Shown here: positions 34,755 to 44,942 of the stretch, one piece after another
Layout of the letters: the number at the start of each line of letters is the position of its first letter
Numbering within the stretch: position 1 is the first letter of the stretch
DNA from: PGYR01 sp041595255
GTDB taxonomy: Bacteria; Bacteroidota; Ignavibacteria; Kapaibacteriales; UBA2268
DNA: 53,960 bases
Assembly (NCBI GenBank): GCA_041595255.1
Contig: JBFHKR010000002.1
Span: 1-53,960 of the forward strand
Direction: 5' to 3'
Program-made: the position numbers and the translations under genes
The notes under the pieces: generated by a model
What the model saw: the letters and a program-made list of their open reading frames with translations, nothing else
The model's database searches: none
Told to the model about the DNA's origin: nothing

Positions 34755-35933
34755 ATGACATTAAATCTTATTGAAAGAGAAAGTAAAGTAATTCTTCAAA
34801 CATATGGAAGATTGCCTGTTGAAATAGACTATGCAAATGGTTGTTTTATATATGATACTGATGGTAATGAATATTTAGATTTCTTAGGTGGTATAGCTGT
34901 TAATGTCTTGGGGCATTCTCACCCAGAAATTATTGAAGCGATTATTGAACAGTCTAATAAATATCTTCATGTATCTAATTTCTTCTATCAGAGACCTCAG
35001 ATAGAACTAGCAGAAATGCTTAAATATCGTACAGGTTATGACAAAGTTTTTTATTCTAACTCAGGGGCTGAGTCTACGGAAGGTGCTTTGAAATTTGCTC
35101 GGAAGTGGGGGGCTAATTTAGGTAAAAGTCAAGTAATTGCATTTACAGGTGGTTTTCATGGTAGAACTTATGGAGCTTTGTCTCTCATGGAAGGAGAAAA
35201 CTATAAGAAAGATATGGGACCTTTCATCGAAGACATTAAGATACTAGAGTTTAACTCAATTAGTGCCTTAGAAAATAATATTGATTACAATACAGCTGCA
35301 GTGTTCATTGAATTTATACAAGGTTCTGGAGGTTTGAGTGTTGCTGACCCTGAATGGGTAAGTAAGATATCCGAATTACAAGAAAAATATAATTTTCTAA
35401 TTGTCGCTGACGAAGTTCAATCAGGTTTAGGCAGAACAGGCAAGTTCTTTAGTTTTGAGCACTTTGACATCAAACCTGATATTGTAACAATAGCAAAAGG
35501 GTTGGGGGGTGGAATACCAATTGGTGCTATATTATTAAACAAAAAAACTTCAAATTTATTGGGTGCTGGTCAACATGGAACTACTTTTGGCGGTAATGCA
35601 TTAGCATGCGCTACAGGACTTGTTGTTCTAAGAAAGCTAAATGAAGGACTTCAGACAGATATCAATCGTATTGCATCTTACTTAAAAAAGAAATTGCAAG
35701 AATTAATCTTGAAATATCCTGATAAAATTAGATCATATAAAGGGCTTGGATTGATGTGTGGACTTGATTTCTTTATACCTGCTAAACAAATTGTATTAGA
35801 ATTATTGAAAAAGAAGATAATTGCTAATTCTACCTCTAATACAGTTTTAAGATTAGTACCACCTTATATAATTGATAATTCGATGGTAGATAGACTAGTT
35901 GAAGAACTAGACTCAATACTCAAAGAACTATAA
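34755..35933 (+). CDS. argD: Class III aminotransferase, acetylornithine aminotransferase-like
   Basis: 392 residues, PLP fold-type I. Family features: YDTDGNEYLDFLGGIAVNVL, YSNSGAESTEGALKFARKWG, FTGGFHGRTYGALSLM, VADEVQSGLGRTGKFFSFEH and the PLP lysine in IAKGLGGGIPIGAI (~Lys247), then HGTTFGGNALACATG. Best match is ArgD (N-acetylornithine to N-acetylglutamate semialdehyde, arginine synthesis); related enzymes such as succinylornithine or ornithine aminotransferase cannot be excluded. No other arg genes are nearby. It follows the SPFH gene without a gap and overlaps the convergent GT2-TPR gene by six bases. Confidence 0.85.
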   Translation: MTLNLIERESKVILQTYGRLPVEIDYANGCFIYDTDGNEYLDFLGGIAVNVLGHSHPEIIEAIIEQSNKYLHVSNFFYQRPQIELAEMLKYRTGYDKVFYSNSGAESTEGALKFARKWGANLGKSQVIAFTGGFHGRTYGALSLMEGENYKKDMGPFIEDIKILEFNSISALENNIDYNTAAVFIEFIQGSGGLSVADPEWVSKISELQEKYNFLIVADEVQSGLGRTGKFFSFEHFDIKPDIVTIAKGLGGGIPIGAILLNKKTSNLLGAGQHGTTFGGNALACATGLVVLRKLNEGLQTDINRIASYLKKKLQELILKYPDKIRSYKGLGLMCGLDFFIPAKQIVLELLKKKIIANSTSNTVLRLVPPYIIDNSMVDRLVEELDSILKEL

Positions 35934-38216
35934 CTTTGGATATATCTTGTTTGAAGCCTTATTTAATCCATCCTCAATAATAGATTTAGGGATATCAACA
36001 TCATATCCTGAAGTAGGGGCAGTATTATAGAATTTACTTTTCAATTCAAGTGTTTTTTTGAATTCTATTTCAGCTTCTTCAAACCTTCCCAAATGGAGCA
36101 GAGAATAAGCATGTAGATTCATAGCATATAAGCTGTTTGGTATTAATTCTAATGATCTACTAGACCAACTTAATGCTTCGTTAAAACGTTTATCATTGCC
36201 AGTGAACTGAGCTAAACTTGCACAAGCACTAGCTTCTATCATCGGTGATAAATTCCCACATTTTAAAGCAAATTTTATAGTTTCTTCAGCTTCTTTTTTT
36301 AAATTCATGTGCCCCAAAGTTTGACCTAATTGATACCATGCATACCCATTTGTTGGTTCTTCTCTTACATGTTGGAGTAACATCCGGTAATTCCTTTCGA
36401 TTTTACTTTCCATTATTTCTCTTGATTGATCATATCCAAGATGGTATATTATAATATCTGATTGCATCAATACTAGATTGTTTTCTTTTAGAGAAGGTGA
36501 AATTTGTTCATGAACTCTACCTTGGAATTTCACTTTGTTAACACCTAGATTTCTAAAGATTCTAGGATAACTTCCCCTGTGTACATCAGATTTGTCTCCT
36601 GTTAAGTTTGCATGTGGTGATTCTATAGTACAAATCAATCCACCAGTATTATCAGGTAGTTCACGAAGTGATTTTCTAAATTTATCAACTTCGAACTGTG
36701 AAATCCTTTCGTCCGCATCTAAATACAATACCCATTTACCTTTAGAGTATTTCAATGATTCGTTTCTTGCTGCTGCAAAATCATTTATCCAATCAAAAAA
36801 ATATACTTTAGCGCCAAATTCTTTAGCTATTTCAACTGTTCTATCTGTTGAACCTGTATCTACTATCACTATTTCATCAACAAGTCTCTCGGCAGATTCT
36901 AAACAACCTCGAATCATTTTTTCTTCATTCTTGACTATCATAGATAGTGTGATTAGTGGTTCAGTATTATTTTCTTTTGTCTTATTTACTTTTAGATCTT
37001 TTATACTATTTAAAACTACATTAATGTATCCATCTATTTCTTTTCTTTGAGGAGCAGCCTGTTTGGCCTTCCTTAAGTAAATAAGTGCATTTTCATAATC
37101 AGATTCTTTATTTAGTATATCAGCTATTCCAACTAAACAATTTATATCTTTTTCGTTATGTTTTAACCCTTCTTTAAAATTAAGTTTAGAAACTTTTATA
37201 TTTCCAATAGCTAGATATGATCTGCCTAGTCTAAAGTATATTTGGGAAGTTGGTAATTTATAATCACCAATTATGTTTGATTTCAAATCCTCATTAGCAT
37301 ATGCTTCAAGCATTGCATTATAACTCTCAATAGCTTTATTATGAAGATGATTATCATAGTGACACTCTCCAATAATATAATTTGCAAATCCTTGATTTGG
37401 TTGTAAGGATAATGATAGTTCGGCTCTTGCTTTCGCTAAATCTTTATTATTGTTTTTATATGCTATTAATGCTCCATAGTTTAAGGCCTGAGGTTTAACG
37501 GAGTCATCATTTGTTGAAATACTAATCGCATCTGCTATTATTGTTTCAGCATTATGCAGGTCATTCAAAGCTAGGTAAGTTCTAGCCAATTGGAATAAAT
37601 TATAAGCATTATTGGGATCTAATTTAGTTTGTCTCAATAGTAAATCTAAATTCCTTTTTTGTTTTTTCCTCATTGTTACTGCATCATGATTATATCCCTC
37701 GTGAATGAATTCTATATTAGAATCTGAGATCTTAAAACCTGCATTAATAATTGAATCAATAACTTGTTCGTGAATAATACCTTCAAATCTTATATTAGGA
37801 TTATTCCTAAAAAGTCTTATCATTTTAGAATTGAATACATCTTTGCCTTCCTTTTTGTCATTATAGGAGACAACTTTTACCATGATTCCTCCTATATTTT
37901 GATCTATCTGATTGAGTTTTAATTCAACTGAATTCGGATTAACAAGCCTTTCATCACAATCAATAGATAAAATAAAATCATTTTTTGCATGATGTAAGCA
38001 AAAATTACGTGCAGCAGCAAAATCATCATTCCACTCATAGTTTAAAACTCTATTCGTATATTCTAAGGCGATTGATTTTGTGTTATCAGTTGATCCAGTG
38101 TCTACGATTATTATATCATTAGATATACTTTTGACTGATTCTAAGCAATCTCTTATCATATTCTCTTCATTTTTTGCTATAATACAGACAGAAAGTGAGT
38201 TTTTAATGCTATTCAT
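35928..38216 (-). CDS. Tandem GT2 glycosyltransferase-TPR protein
   Basis: 762 residues without signal peptide or transmembrane helix. It is made of two copies of the same module. The first GT2 domain (~5-200) shows CIIAKNEENMIRDCLESVKS, IIIVDTGSTDNTKSIA, WNDDFAAARNFCLHHA and the DxD-like SIDCDERLV; TPR-type helices follow to ~400. The second GT2 domain (~420-620) shows SMIVKNEEKMIRGCLESAER, IVIVDTGSTDRTVEIA, WINDFAAARNESLKYS and YLDADERIS; TPRs follow to the end. Cytoplasmic glycosyltransferases of this SunT-like/TPR type modify proteins or glycans. The two cores could act on different sites of one acceptor (inference). Confidence 0.87.
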   Translation of the reverse strand: MNSIKNSLSVCIIAKNEENMIRDCLESVKSISNDIIIVDTGSTDNTKSIALEYTNRVLNYEWNDDFAAARNFCLHHAKNDFILSIDCDERLVNPNSVELKLNQIDQNIGGIMVKVVSYNDKKEGKDVFNSKMIRLFRNNPNIRFEGIIHEQVIDSIINAGFKISDSNIEFIHEGYNHDAVTMRKKQKRNLDLLLRQTKLDPNNAYNLFQLARTYLALNDLHNAETIIADAISISTNDDSVKPQALNYGALIAYKNNNKDLAKARAELSLSLQPNQGFANYIIGECHYDNHLHNKAIESYNAMLEAYANEDLKSNIIGDYKLPTSQIYFRLGRSYLAIGNIKVSKLNFKEGLKHNEKDINCLVGIADILNKESDYENALIYLRKAKQAAPQRKEIDGYINVVLNSIKDLKVNKTKENNTEPLITLSMIVKNEEKMIRGCLESAERLVDEIVIVDTGSTDRTVEIAKEFGAKVYFFDWINDFAAARNESLKYSKGKWVLYLDADERISQFEVDKFRKSLRELPDNTGGLICTIESPHANLTGDKSDVHRGSYPRIFRNLGVNKVKFQGRVHEQISPSLKENNLVLMQSDIIIYHLGYDQSREIMESKIERNYRMLLQHVREEPTNGYAWYQLGQTLGHMNLKKEAEETIKFALKCGNLSPMIEASACASLAQFTGNDKRFNEALSWSSRSLELIPNSLYAMNLHAYSLLHLGRFEEAEIEFKKTLELKSKFYNTAPTSGYDVDIPKSIIEDGLNKASNKIYPKL

Positions 38217-38410
38217 TGTAACGTTATTATGAGTTGAAGTGTCTTTAAAATCTAATATAAATAAAATTACAATTATATTTTTAAATTATAGATAATTTCT
38301 AGGTTTGTACTATTCCACAAGATTGTAAAAAGTAAATATTATTTCGTAACTTAAAGATTATATTTTTATAGATTTATTAAAAAATAACAAAATTATTACT
38401 TGGTTTTATT

Positions 38411-41400
38411 ATGAAAAGAATTATTACACTACTTTCAATATGTATGATAACGGCGAGCTTTTTATATGCTCAACAACAATTACCAAATTTGCCAAATCTT
38501 GAAACTAATAATTTCAAAGAATTTTCTAATGAGTACAATAAATACTTTGAAGAAATTAAATTACTTAATCCTGAATCTGAAAATCCACTAAAAGGATTAG
38601 GGTTTAAACCATTCAAAAGATGGGAATATTTTTTGTCAAGTAGAATAGATGCGAATGGGAATTTACCTTCTAGAAAAGAAATAAGAGATAGTTATAATAA
38701 TTTTAGAAATACTTTTCTATATAATAAAGAAAACAAGATTCAAGCTGAACAAGATTGGAAACCTTTGGGCCCATACAATTGGACTGGAACAGGTTTAGGA
38801 AGAATAAACGCAATAGCAGTAAATCCTTCGAACACTAACATAATATATATAGGAGCAGCTACCGGTGGAATTTGGAAATCTACTAATGGTGGTAGCACAT
38901 GGGCTGAGTCTGTGACACCAGATGTTTACTCTTTAGGAATTTCAGATATCTCTATTTGTAAGTCTAATCCAAATGTAATATTAGCAGCAACTGGTGATGC
39001 AAATGCACCAAATAGTACATACAATGCATTTAGTTCAGGCTTATTACTATCAACTGACGATGGTAACTCTTGGAAAGAAATTAATGTAGATGCAATTAAA
39101 ACTAATATAGAGCAATCAGATGGAATAATAATTTATAGTGTCCTAATAAACCATAGCAATTCTTCAAAATTTGTAATAGCAACGAATATTGGCGTATACC
39201 ATAGTGATAATAGTGGCAATAGTTGGACTAGGTCTAACAATTCGCTATGTAGAGATTTAAAAATGCATCCAACAAACCCTGATATATTATATGGTGCATT
39301 TAGAACAGCTAACAATGAATACACTGTTATGCGTTATGTAAGTGGTGCTTGGTTTACAAATGGAGCTTTTGTTATATCCAATTGTAATAGGATTGAATTA
39401 GCAGTAAATGATGCACATCCAGGTGTTTGTTATGGTTTGAGTACAGACATATATGATGGTTTTAGAAATGTATTCAAATCAGAAAATTCTGGTCAATCTT
39501 GGATTGAAGTTACTTCCTCAAGCGGACACCCAAATTATCTTTACTTTACTTTTGATGGATTAGTAAATGGTCAAGTACCTCAAGGAGGTCAAGGCTGGTA
39601 TGATTTAGCGATTGCAGTATCTTCGAAGAGTAAAAGTATAGTAACTATTGGTGGAATTAATAATTGGAAAACAACTGATGGTGGAACAACTTACTCAATT
39701 AAAACATTTCAGCAAGCTTGGCAAGGTGCAGATGAAGTTCACTCTGACCAACATATATTAGTTTATGATTCAAAAGGAACTCTTTATGTGGGCAATGACG
39801 GAGGTATTTATAAGTCAACTGATGATGGAGAAAATTGGACTAATATATCAGCTGGACTAAATATAACTCAATATTATAAATTTGGCCAAGCTAATGACAA
39901 TAAAGAACGAATACTTGCAGGTGCTCAAGATAATGGAACAATTCTAAAATTGAACTCAAATCAATGGGGCGCAGTATATGGCGGTGACGGGTTTGATTGT
40001 GATGTAGACCCTAATAATTCTAGTATTATGTATGCTTCTACTTATATTCAACGTTCAGGCTTTTTTTACAAATCTGTAAATGGAGGTCAATCTTGGGGAC
40101 AACAACCTATAATTTATCCAAATAATCCTAGTATTAACGAGATAGCTTCTTGGGTAAGTCCATTTACTATTGATGAAAATAATTCTAATTTGTACGTAGG
40201 ATACCAAAATGTTTATAAGAGTATAAACCAAGGTACAAGTTGGTCAAAGATAAGTAATTTCGGTCAACAATCATACCCTATAACTGAAATTGCCTTAGCA
40301 CCTTCTAACTCAAACTATATTTATATAATAATAAATAATCAAGTGCTGAAGACAACAAATGGTGGACAGGCTTGGACTAGCGTTTATACAGCACCTAATC
40401 CATTAACCGTACGAAATTTGACGGTTAATCCTACTAAACCAGATGAAATATATGTTGTCTTAGGCGGTTATTCAAATGGGAATAAAGTCATTAAAGTTGT
40501 TGGTACTAATTCAACAAATATATCTGGGGATCTCCCTAATTTTCCTGTCAATTGTGTGACTTATCAAAAAGGTTCTAATGACAGAATTTACATTGGAACA
40601 GATATCGGAGTGTTCACTAAAGATGCTGCTACACAATGGCAATATATGGCAGAAGGTATGCCACAGGTTATAATATCTGAGTTAAAAATACATTATCCTA
40701 GTGGAATGTTGCGTGCAGCTACTTATGGAAGAGGAATGTGGGAAATTCCTGTTAATGATTGCGCCCTGGATATTCCGAATATAACGTCTAATATTGAAAT
40801 ACAGAATAATCAAATAAGAGTTTGTGAAGGAGAGGACTTAGAGTTGACTCTAGAAAATGGAGATTATGATACATTTGAATGGTCTACAGGACAAAAGACA
40901 AGAAAAATAAATCCTAAAACTAATGGAATTTATTACGTCTCAGTATTTGATGATAGTGGGTGCGAAGTTAAATCAGTTGAACTTAATGTTCAATTTATAG
41001 ATGTAAAAGAAATCAGAATTACTGATTCTGATCTAAATGAAATTACTAATACTACTTTCTGTGAAGGAGATAGCGTAGAAATAAAGTATTCTGGTCTTTA
41101 TACTAATTCAATATGGTCAAATGGAGAAAAGGGTAAAAGAACTATTTGGGTTAAAGAAGCTGGTACTTATTTTGTAAGTGCAACAACTACTGATGGATGC
41201 GGTACTACTTCTCAGAGTGTGACAATAACAAAGTTACCATCACCACCAAAACCAGATATCAGTATTGATAACGAGGGTTTTTTGATTACTAATACAAAAG
41301 CAGACAAATACAAATGGTATCAAGATGGGAATTTGTTATTTGGGGAAGAAGAAAGTAGATTCAAGCCCTTTGAGGAGGGTAATTACCAAGTCGAAACTAT

Positions 41401-41719
41401 AATAAATGGAATGGAATGTACTGGTAAATCTGATAGTTATGCATTTACCATATCAAATATACCTATCATAGAAAATAATGGTTACTTTAAGATTTCACCT
41501 AACCCATTTGAAGATGTTCTTTTACTTACTAATTCAGAATCAATATTTATAAGAAAAATAAAAGTAATTGATTTAGATGGTAGAACTGTTAAAACGTTCG
41601 AGAGTCTTAATAATTCGAATAATATTGAATTGAATCTAAATCATTTAACGATTGGTACGTATATATTACAAATAGAAACTAATAACAAGATTATTACGCA
41701 AAAAATTATTAAAAACTAA
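38411..41719 (+). CDS. T9SS cargo with BNR/sortilin-like beta-propeller (copy 1)
   Basis: 1102 residues with signal peptide MKRIITLLSICMITASFLYAQ. From ~120 to ~790 the chain carries repeated Asp-box motifs of BNR/VPS10-type propellers (STNGGSTWAE, STDDGNSWKE, SENSGQSWIE, STDDGENWTN, SVNGGQSWGQ, TTNGGQAWTS). Ig/PKD-like domains follow (~810-1010; CEGEDLELTLENG, WSTGQKTRKI). A T9SS sorting domain closes the protein (~1025-1102; ISPNPFEDVLLLTNSES ... LTIGTYILQIETNNKII). It resembles xyloglucanase- and sialidase-type propeller proteins, but no catalytic set is evident. Ten bases before a paralog; likely one transcript. A secreted or surface binding protein is the safest call. Confidence 0.87.
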   Translation: MKRIITLLSICMITASFLYAQQQLPNLPNLETNNFKEFSNEYNKYFEEIKLLNPESENPLKGLGFKPFKRWEYFLSSRIDANGNLPSRKEIRDSYNNFRNTFLYNKENKIQAEQDWKPLGPYNWTGTGLGRINAIAVNPSNTNIIYIGAATGGIWKSTNGGSTWAESVTPDVYSLGISDISICKSNPNVILAATGDANAPNSTYNAFSSGLLLSTDDGNSWKEINVDAIKTNIEQSDGIIIYSVLINHSNSSKFVIATNIGVYHSDNSGNSWTRSNNSLCRDLKMHPTNPDILYGAFRTANNEYTVMRYVSGAWFTNGAFVISNCNRIELAVNDAHPGVCYGLSTDIYDGFRNVFKSENSGQSWIEVTSSSGHPNYLYFTFDGLVNGQVPQGGQGWYDLAIAVSSKSKSIVTIGGINNWKTTDGGTTYSIKTFQQAWQGADEVHSDQHILVYDSKGTLYVGNDGGIYKSTDDGENWTNISAGLNITQYYKFGQANDNKERILAGAQDNGTILKLNSNQWGAVYGGDGFDCDVDPNNSSIMYASTYIQRSGFFYKSVNGGQSWGQQPIIYPNNPSINEIASWVSPFTIDENNSNLYVGYQNVYKSINQGTSWSKISNFGQQSYPITEIALAPSNSNYIYIIINNQVLKTTNGGQAWTSVYTAPNPLTVRNLTVNPTKPDEIYVVLGGYSNGNKVIKVVGTNSTNISGDLPNFPVNCVTYQKGSNDRIYIGTDIGVFTKDAATQWQYMAEGMPQVIISELKIHYPSGMLRAATYGRGMWEIPVNDCALDIPNITSNIEIQNNQIRVCEGEDLELTLENGDYDTFEWSTGQKTRKINPKTNGIYYVSVFDDSGCEVKSVELNVQFIDVKEIRITDSDLNEITNTTFCEGDSVEIKYSGLYTNSIWSNGEKGKRTIWVKEAGTYFVSATTTDGCGTTSQSVTITKLPSPPKPDISIDNEGFLITNTKADKYKWYQDGNLLFGEEESRFKPFEEGNYQVETIINGMECTGKSDSYAFTISNIPIIENNGYFKISPNPFEDVLLLTNSESIFIRKIKVIDLDGRTVKTFESLNNSNNIELNLNHLTIGTYILQIETNNKIITQKIIKN

Positions 41720-41729
41720 CTGATACTTA

Positions 41730-44700
41730 ATGAAAAAAATTATATTAATATTATTCCTTTGTGCTTTCGTTTTAAAAGCACAGAAATTCGAAGATTTAGA
41801 AAAAACTAACTTAAAGTTCAACCAAATTCAACAAATTTTTCAAAATGAACTGATTGGTAAAGCAGGTTTAGATACTCTAAAGGGATGGAAACAGTTCAAA
41901 AGATGGGAATGGTTCTGGGGGCAGAGATTACAAGGTGAATCTACTATACCTGATGCTTTGGAAATAAAAAAATTAGCTGAATTTTATAAAGTCCTTGAGA
42001 AAACTAAAAATAGTTCTGTGCAATCTGTAACTTGGGAAAAATATGGCCCGTTTAAAACACCAGAAAGTACTGGTAGATCGCAAGGTATAGGCAGAGTCAA
42101 TGATTTGTCTATTTCACCAACAAATGATAATTATATGATCGCTGGTTCTGCATCTGGGGGGGCTTGGAGATCTACAGATGCTGGGAAATCATGGATCGAG
42201 ATAGATATGACAGACCAGCTATCAATAGGAATTTCAGATATCGAATTTGCTCCATCTGATTCTAAAATAGTATATATGGCTACTGGAGATGCAAATGGGA
42301 CTATGGGGTCTAATGCATCTTATTATTCAGTTGGTCTTTTAAAATCAACAGATGCAGGAGTTACATTCAATGAAACTAGTATATATTATGAATTAGGTGA
42401 AAGTAAAGTAATAACAAGAGTAATTGTTCATCCTTCAAATCCTGATATTGTAATTGTTTCTTCTCGTGATGGAATATTCAAATCTATCGATGGAGCTAAA
42501 ACTTGGAATAGAGTTTTTAGTACAACAGCAATTAAAGATATGGAATTACATCCAACGAATCCCAGTATTATTTATGCTAGCTCCATGAATTTTTCTGGAA
42601 ATAATAACATCTATAAATCAACTAATAATGGCGATAATTGGGTACTAATACATCAAGTTAATAATTCTAGAAGAACAGAAATTGCAGTAACACCAGATGC
42701 ACCTAATAATGTATACTTACTCTCCTGTGCAATACACAGAGGTTTTTTAAATATTGAAGTTTCAAATAATGAAGGTGAAAGCTTTAGTGAAATCGCAACC
42801 CAATCTTCAGTAGGAAACTTACTAGGTTGGAGTGATGGTAGTGACTTTAATGTAGGTCAAGGACCATATGATTTAGCTATTGCAGTAAACCCAAAGAATA
42901 AAAATGAAATATATATAGGTGGTGTTAATATATGGAAATCTACAAATGGTGGATCAAACTGGGAATTACATTCTCACTGGTACGGAGGATTTAACAAACC
43001 AGAAATTCATGCAGATCAACACCATTTTATATTTTCTAAAACGGGTGATAAGCTATATGTATCAAATGATGGTGGAGTATATAGAAACTTAGTTGGTTCA
43101 GATTTATGGGACGAACTTAATAACGGAATGGATATAACACAATTTTATAGGCTTGGAGTTTCACAATCTTCGCCATTTGATGTTATCTCTGGTAGCCAAG
43201 ATAACGGTACCTCGAGATATGATGGGCAGAATTGGAAAAAGGCTTACAGTGGTGACGGAATGGAATGCGCTATTGATCCAAAGAATGATAATTATGTTTA
43301 TGTCTCGCAACCTTATGGGACATTACGCAGATCAAGTAATGGTGGTAGTAGCTTCACTTCAATGTTTAATAGTGATATTATTGAAGATTATGGTGAAACA
43401 GAAACTGGTGGATGGGTTACTCCATTTGTAATAAGTCAATCGAATCCTAAGAATATATTTGCTGGCTATTTTAATGTTTGGAAAAACACTAATTATGGTA
43501 ATAGAAATAATTGGATAAAAATCTCTGATTTCGGAAATAATTCTAACTTAAATTTAGTTGCATTGGCTGTATCAGAAAAGGATGAAAATTATATATATGC
43601 TGCTACTACAGGAGTACTTAGACGATCTACCAACGGTGGATTAGATTGGGAAGTTATACATAATTCTTCTAGCGCTATTACATATATAGCAATAAACCCA
43701 GATAATCCGAATCAAATATATGTTACTAAATCGGGCTATAAAAATAATGATAAGGTTCTTTTCTATAATGGAATTGAGTGGAAAGATATAAGTGGTAATT
43801 TACCACCACTTCCAATAAATACTGTTGTAATAGAGAATCCCAATAAATACTCTGTATATATAGGTACAGATATTGGTGTTTTTTATTCAGATTTGAATTC
43901 TGGGTATTGGAAAAAATTAGAAGGCGAGATGCCTAATACAATTGTAAATGAATTGGAAATCCACAAGAATTCAGGGAAATTATATGCAGCAACATATGGT
44001 AGAGGACTTTGGAGAACTGATTTACTAGGTTGTGAATCTATAAATCTACCAGTAAATATTATTGGAGATTTAGAATTTTGCGAAGGAGATTCTGTAATAA
44101 TTGAATCTGCTAATGTTCAAAGTTCATATTTATGGAACAATGGCGAGAAAACTAAAAGTATAGTTGTTAAAGAATCTGGAAACTATGTACTTACTAATCC
44201 AACTGACACTTATTGCGTAGATAAATCAAATATTGTAACAGTGAATGTTCTAAGTAAAGATGAATCAGTTATTTCTGTTCCTGATGGAAATATAATTTGT
44301 AGTAATAAGGAATCTATAAGGCTTTCAGCGCCGTTTAGCTATAGTAATGTAGAGTGGTCAACTGGGCAAAAGATTAAATTTATAAGTGTTTCAGAGCCTG
44401 GGATTTATACAATAGTAGCAACTAATAATAAAGGTTGTGAAGTAAGAGATACTATTGAAGTATTCAAATCATCACTACAGAATGATATAGAAATATTTCA
44501 ATCTGGAGAAGTTTTATCCGTACCAGAAGGCTATTCGTACCGTTGGTTTTTAAATGACACATTAATTGAAAATTCTTCTACGAATAAAATCGTTGCCTCT
44601 AAATTGGGCACCTATAAGGTTGAAATAAAAGATGAATACGGATGTGTTGTTACGCCAAAGATAGTTGAAGTACTGAGTAATATTGAATCAATTTCTGACA

Positions 44701-44942
44701 ATAAAAATATTATTATTTATCCAACTATTACTTATGGTATTGTTAATGTCACTTTAAATGATCCATTATTATATAACTCTAATTTAGAGATTTATAATTT
44801 AATTGGTGTCAAGATTGATGATTTCGAATTCAACAATTCTCCTACAATTAAATTGGATTTAAGTAGCTATACTAAAGGCGCATATATTATCAAGATAATT
44901 AGCGGAAATAATACTTTCTACCAAAAAATTATACTTAGATAA
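41730..44942 (+). CDS. T9SS cargo with BNR/sortilin-like beta-propeller (copy 2)
   Basis: 1070 residues, paralog of the preceding gene in the same domain order. Signal peptide MKKIILILFLCAFVLKAQ; shared early motif FKRWEWFWGQRLQ (copy 1 has FKRWEYFLSSRI). Asp boxes include STDAGKSWIE, SIDGAKTWNR, STNNGDNWVL, STNGGSNWEL and STNGGLDWEV. Ig-like domains follow (CEGDSVIIESAN, LWNNGEKTKSI; WSTGQKIKFISVSEPGIYTI). The T9SS sorting domain ends the chain (LEIYNLIGVKIDDFEF ... SSYTKGAYIIKIISGNNTFY). Its stop codon overlaps the ruvA ATG by one base (TAATG), a surprising link between a surface protein and a recombination gene. Confidence 0.87.
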   Translation: MKKIILILFLCAFVLKAQKFEDLEKTNLKFNQIQQIFQNELIGKAGLDTLKGWKQFKRWEWFWGQRLQGESTIPDALEIKKLAEFYKVLEKTKNSSVQSVTWEKYGPFKTPESTGRSQGIGRVNDLSISPTNDNYMIAGSASGGAWRSTDAGKSWIEIDMTDQLSIGISDIEFAPSDSKIVYMATGDANGTMGSNASYYSVGLLKSTDAGVTFNETSIYYELGESKVITRVIVHPSNPDIVIVSSRDGIFKSIDGAKTWNRVFSTTAIKDMELHPTNPSIIYASSMNFSGNNNIYKSTNNGDNWVLIHQVNNSRRTEIAVTPDAPNNVYLLSCAIHRGFLNIEVSNNEGESFSEIATQSSVGNLLGWSDGSDFNVGQGPYDLAIAVNPKNKNEIYIGGVNIWKSTNGGSNWELHSHWYGGFNKPEIHADQHHFIFSKTGDKLYVSNDGGVYRNLVGSDLWDELNNGMDITQFYRLGVSQSSPFDVISGSQDNGTSRYDGQNWKKAYSGDGMECAIDPKNDNYVYVSQPYGTLRRSSNGGSSFTSMFNSDIIEDYGETETGGWVTPFVISQSNPKNIFAGYFNVWKNTNYGNRNNWIKISDFGNNSNLNLVALAVSEKDENYIYAATTGVLRRSTNGGLDWEVIHNSSSAITYIAINPDNPNQIYVTKSGYKNNDKVLFYNGIEWKDISGNLPPLPINTVVIENPNKYSVYIGTDIGVFYSDLNSGYWKKLEGEMPNTIVNELEIHKNSGKLYAATYGRGLWRTDLLGCESINLPVNIIGDLEFCEGDSVIIESANVQSSYLWNNGEKTKSIVVKESGNYVLTNPTDTYCVDKSNIVTVNVLSKDESVISVPDGNIICSNKESIRLSAPFSYSNVEWSTGQKIKFISVSEPGIYTIVATNNKGCEVRDTIEVFKSSLQNDIEIFQSGEVLSVPEGYSYRWFLNDTLIENSSTNKIVASKLGTYKVEIKDEYGCVVTPKIVEVLSNIESISDNKNIIIYPTITYGIVNVTLNDPLLYNSNLEIYNLIGVKIDDFEFNNSPTIKLDLSSYTKGAYIIKIISGNNTFYQKIILR

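Noticed and set aside
36592..37050. 152-codon plus-strand open frame opposite the GT2-TPR gene
   Set aside because: It is a shadow of conserved glycosyltransferase coding sequence with no family resemblance.
38217..38410. 194-bp gap between divergent genes checked for tRNA, small RNA or riboswitch
   Set aside because: AT-rich with no cloverleaf, strong hairpin or conserved aptamer-like pattern visible; probably just the two promoters.
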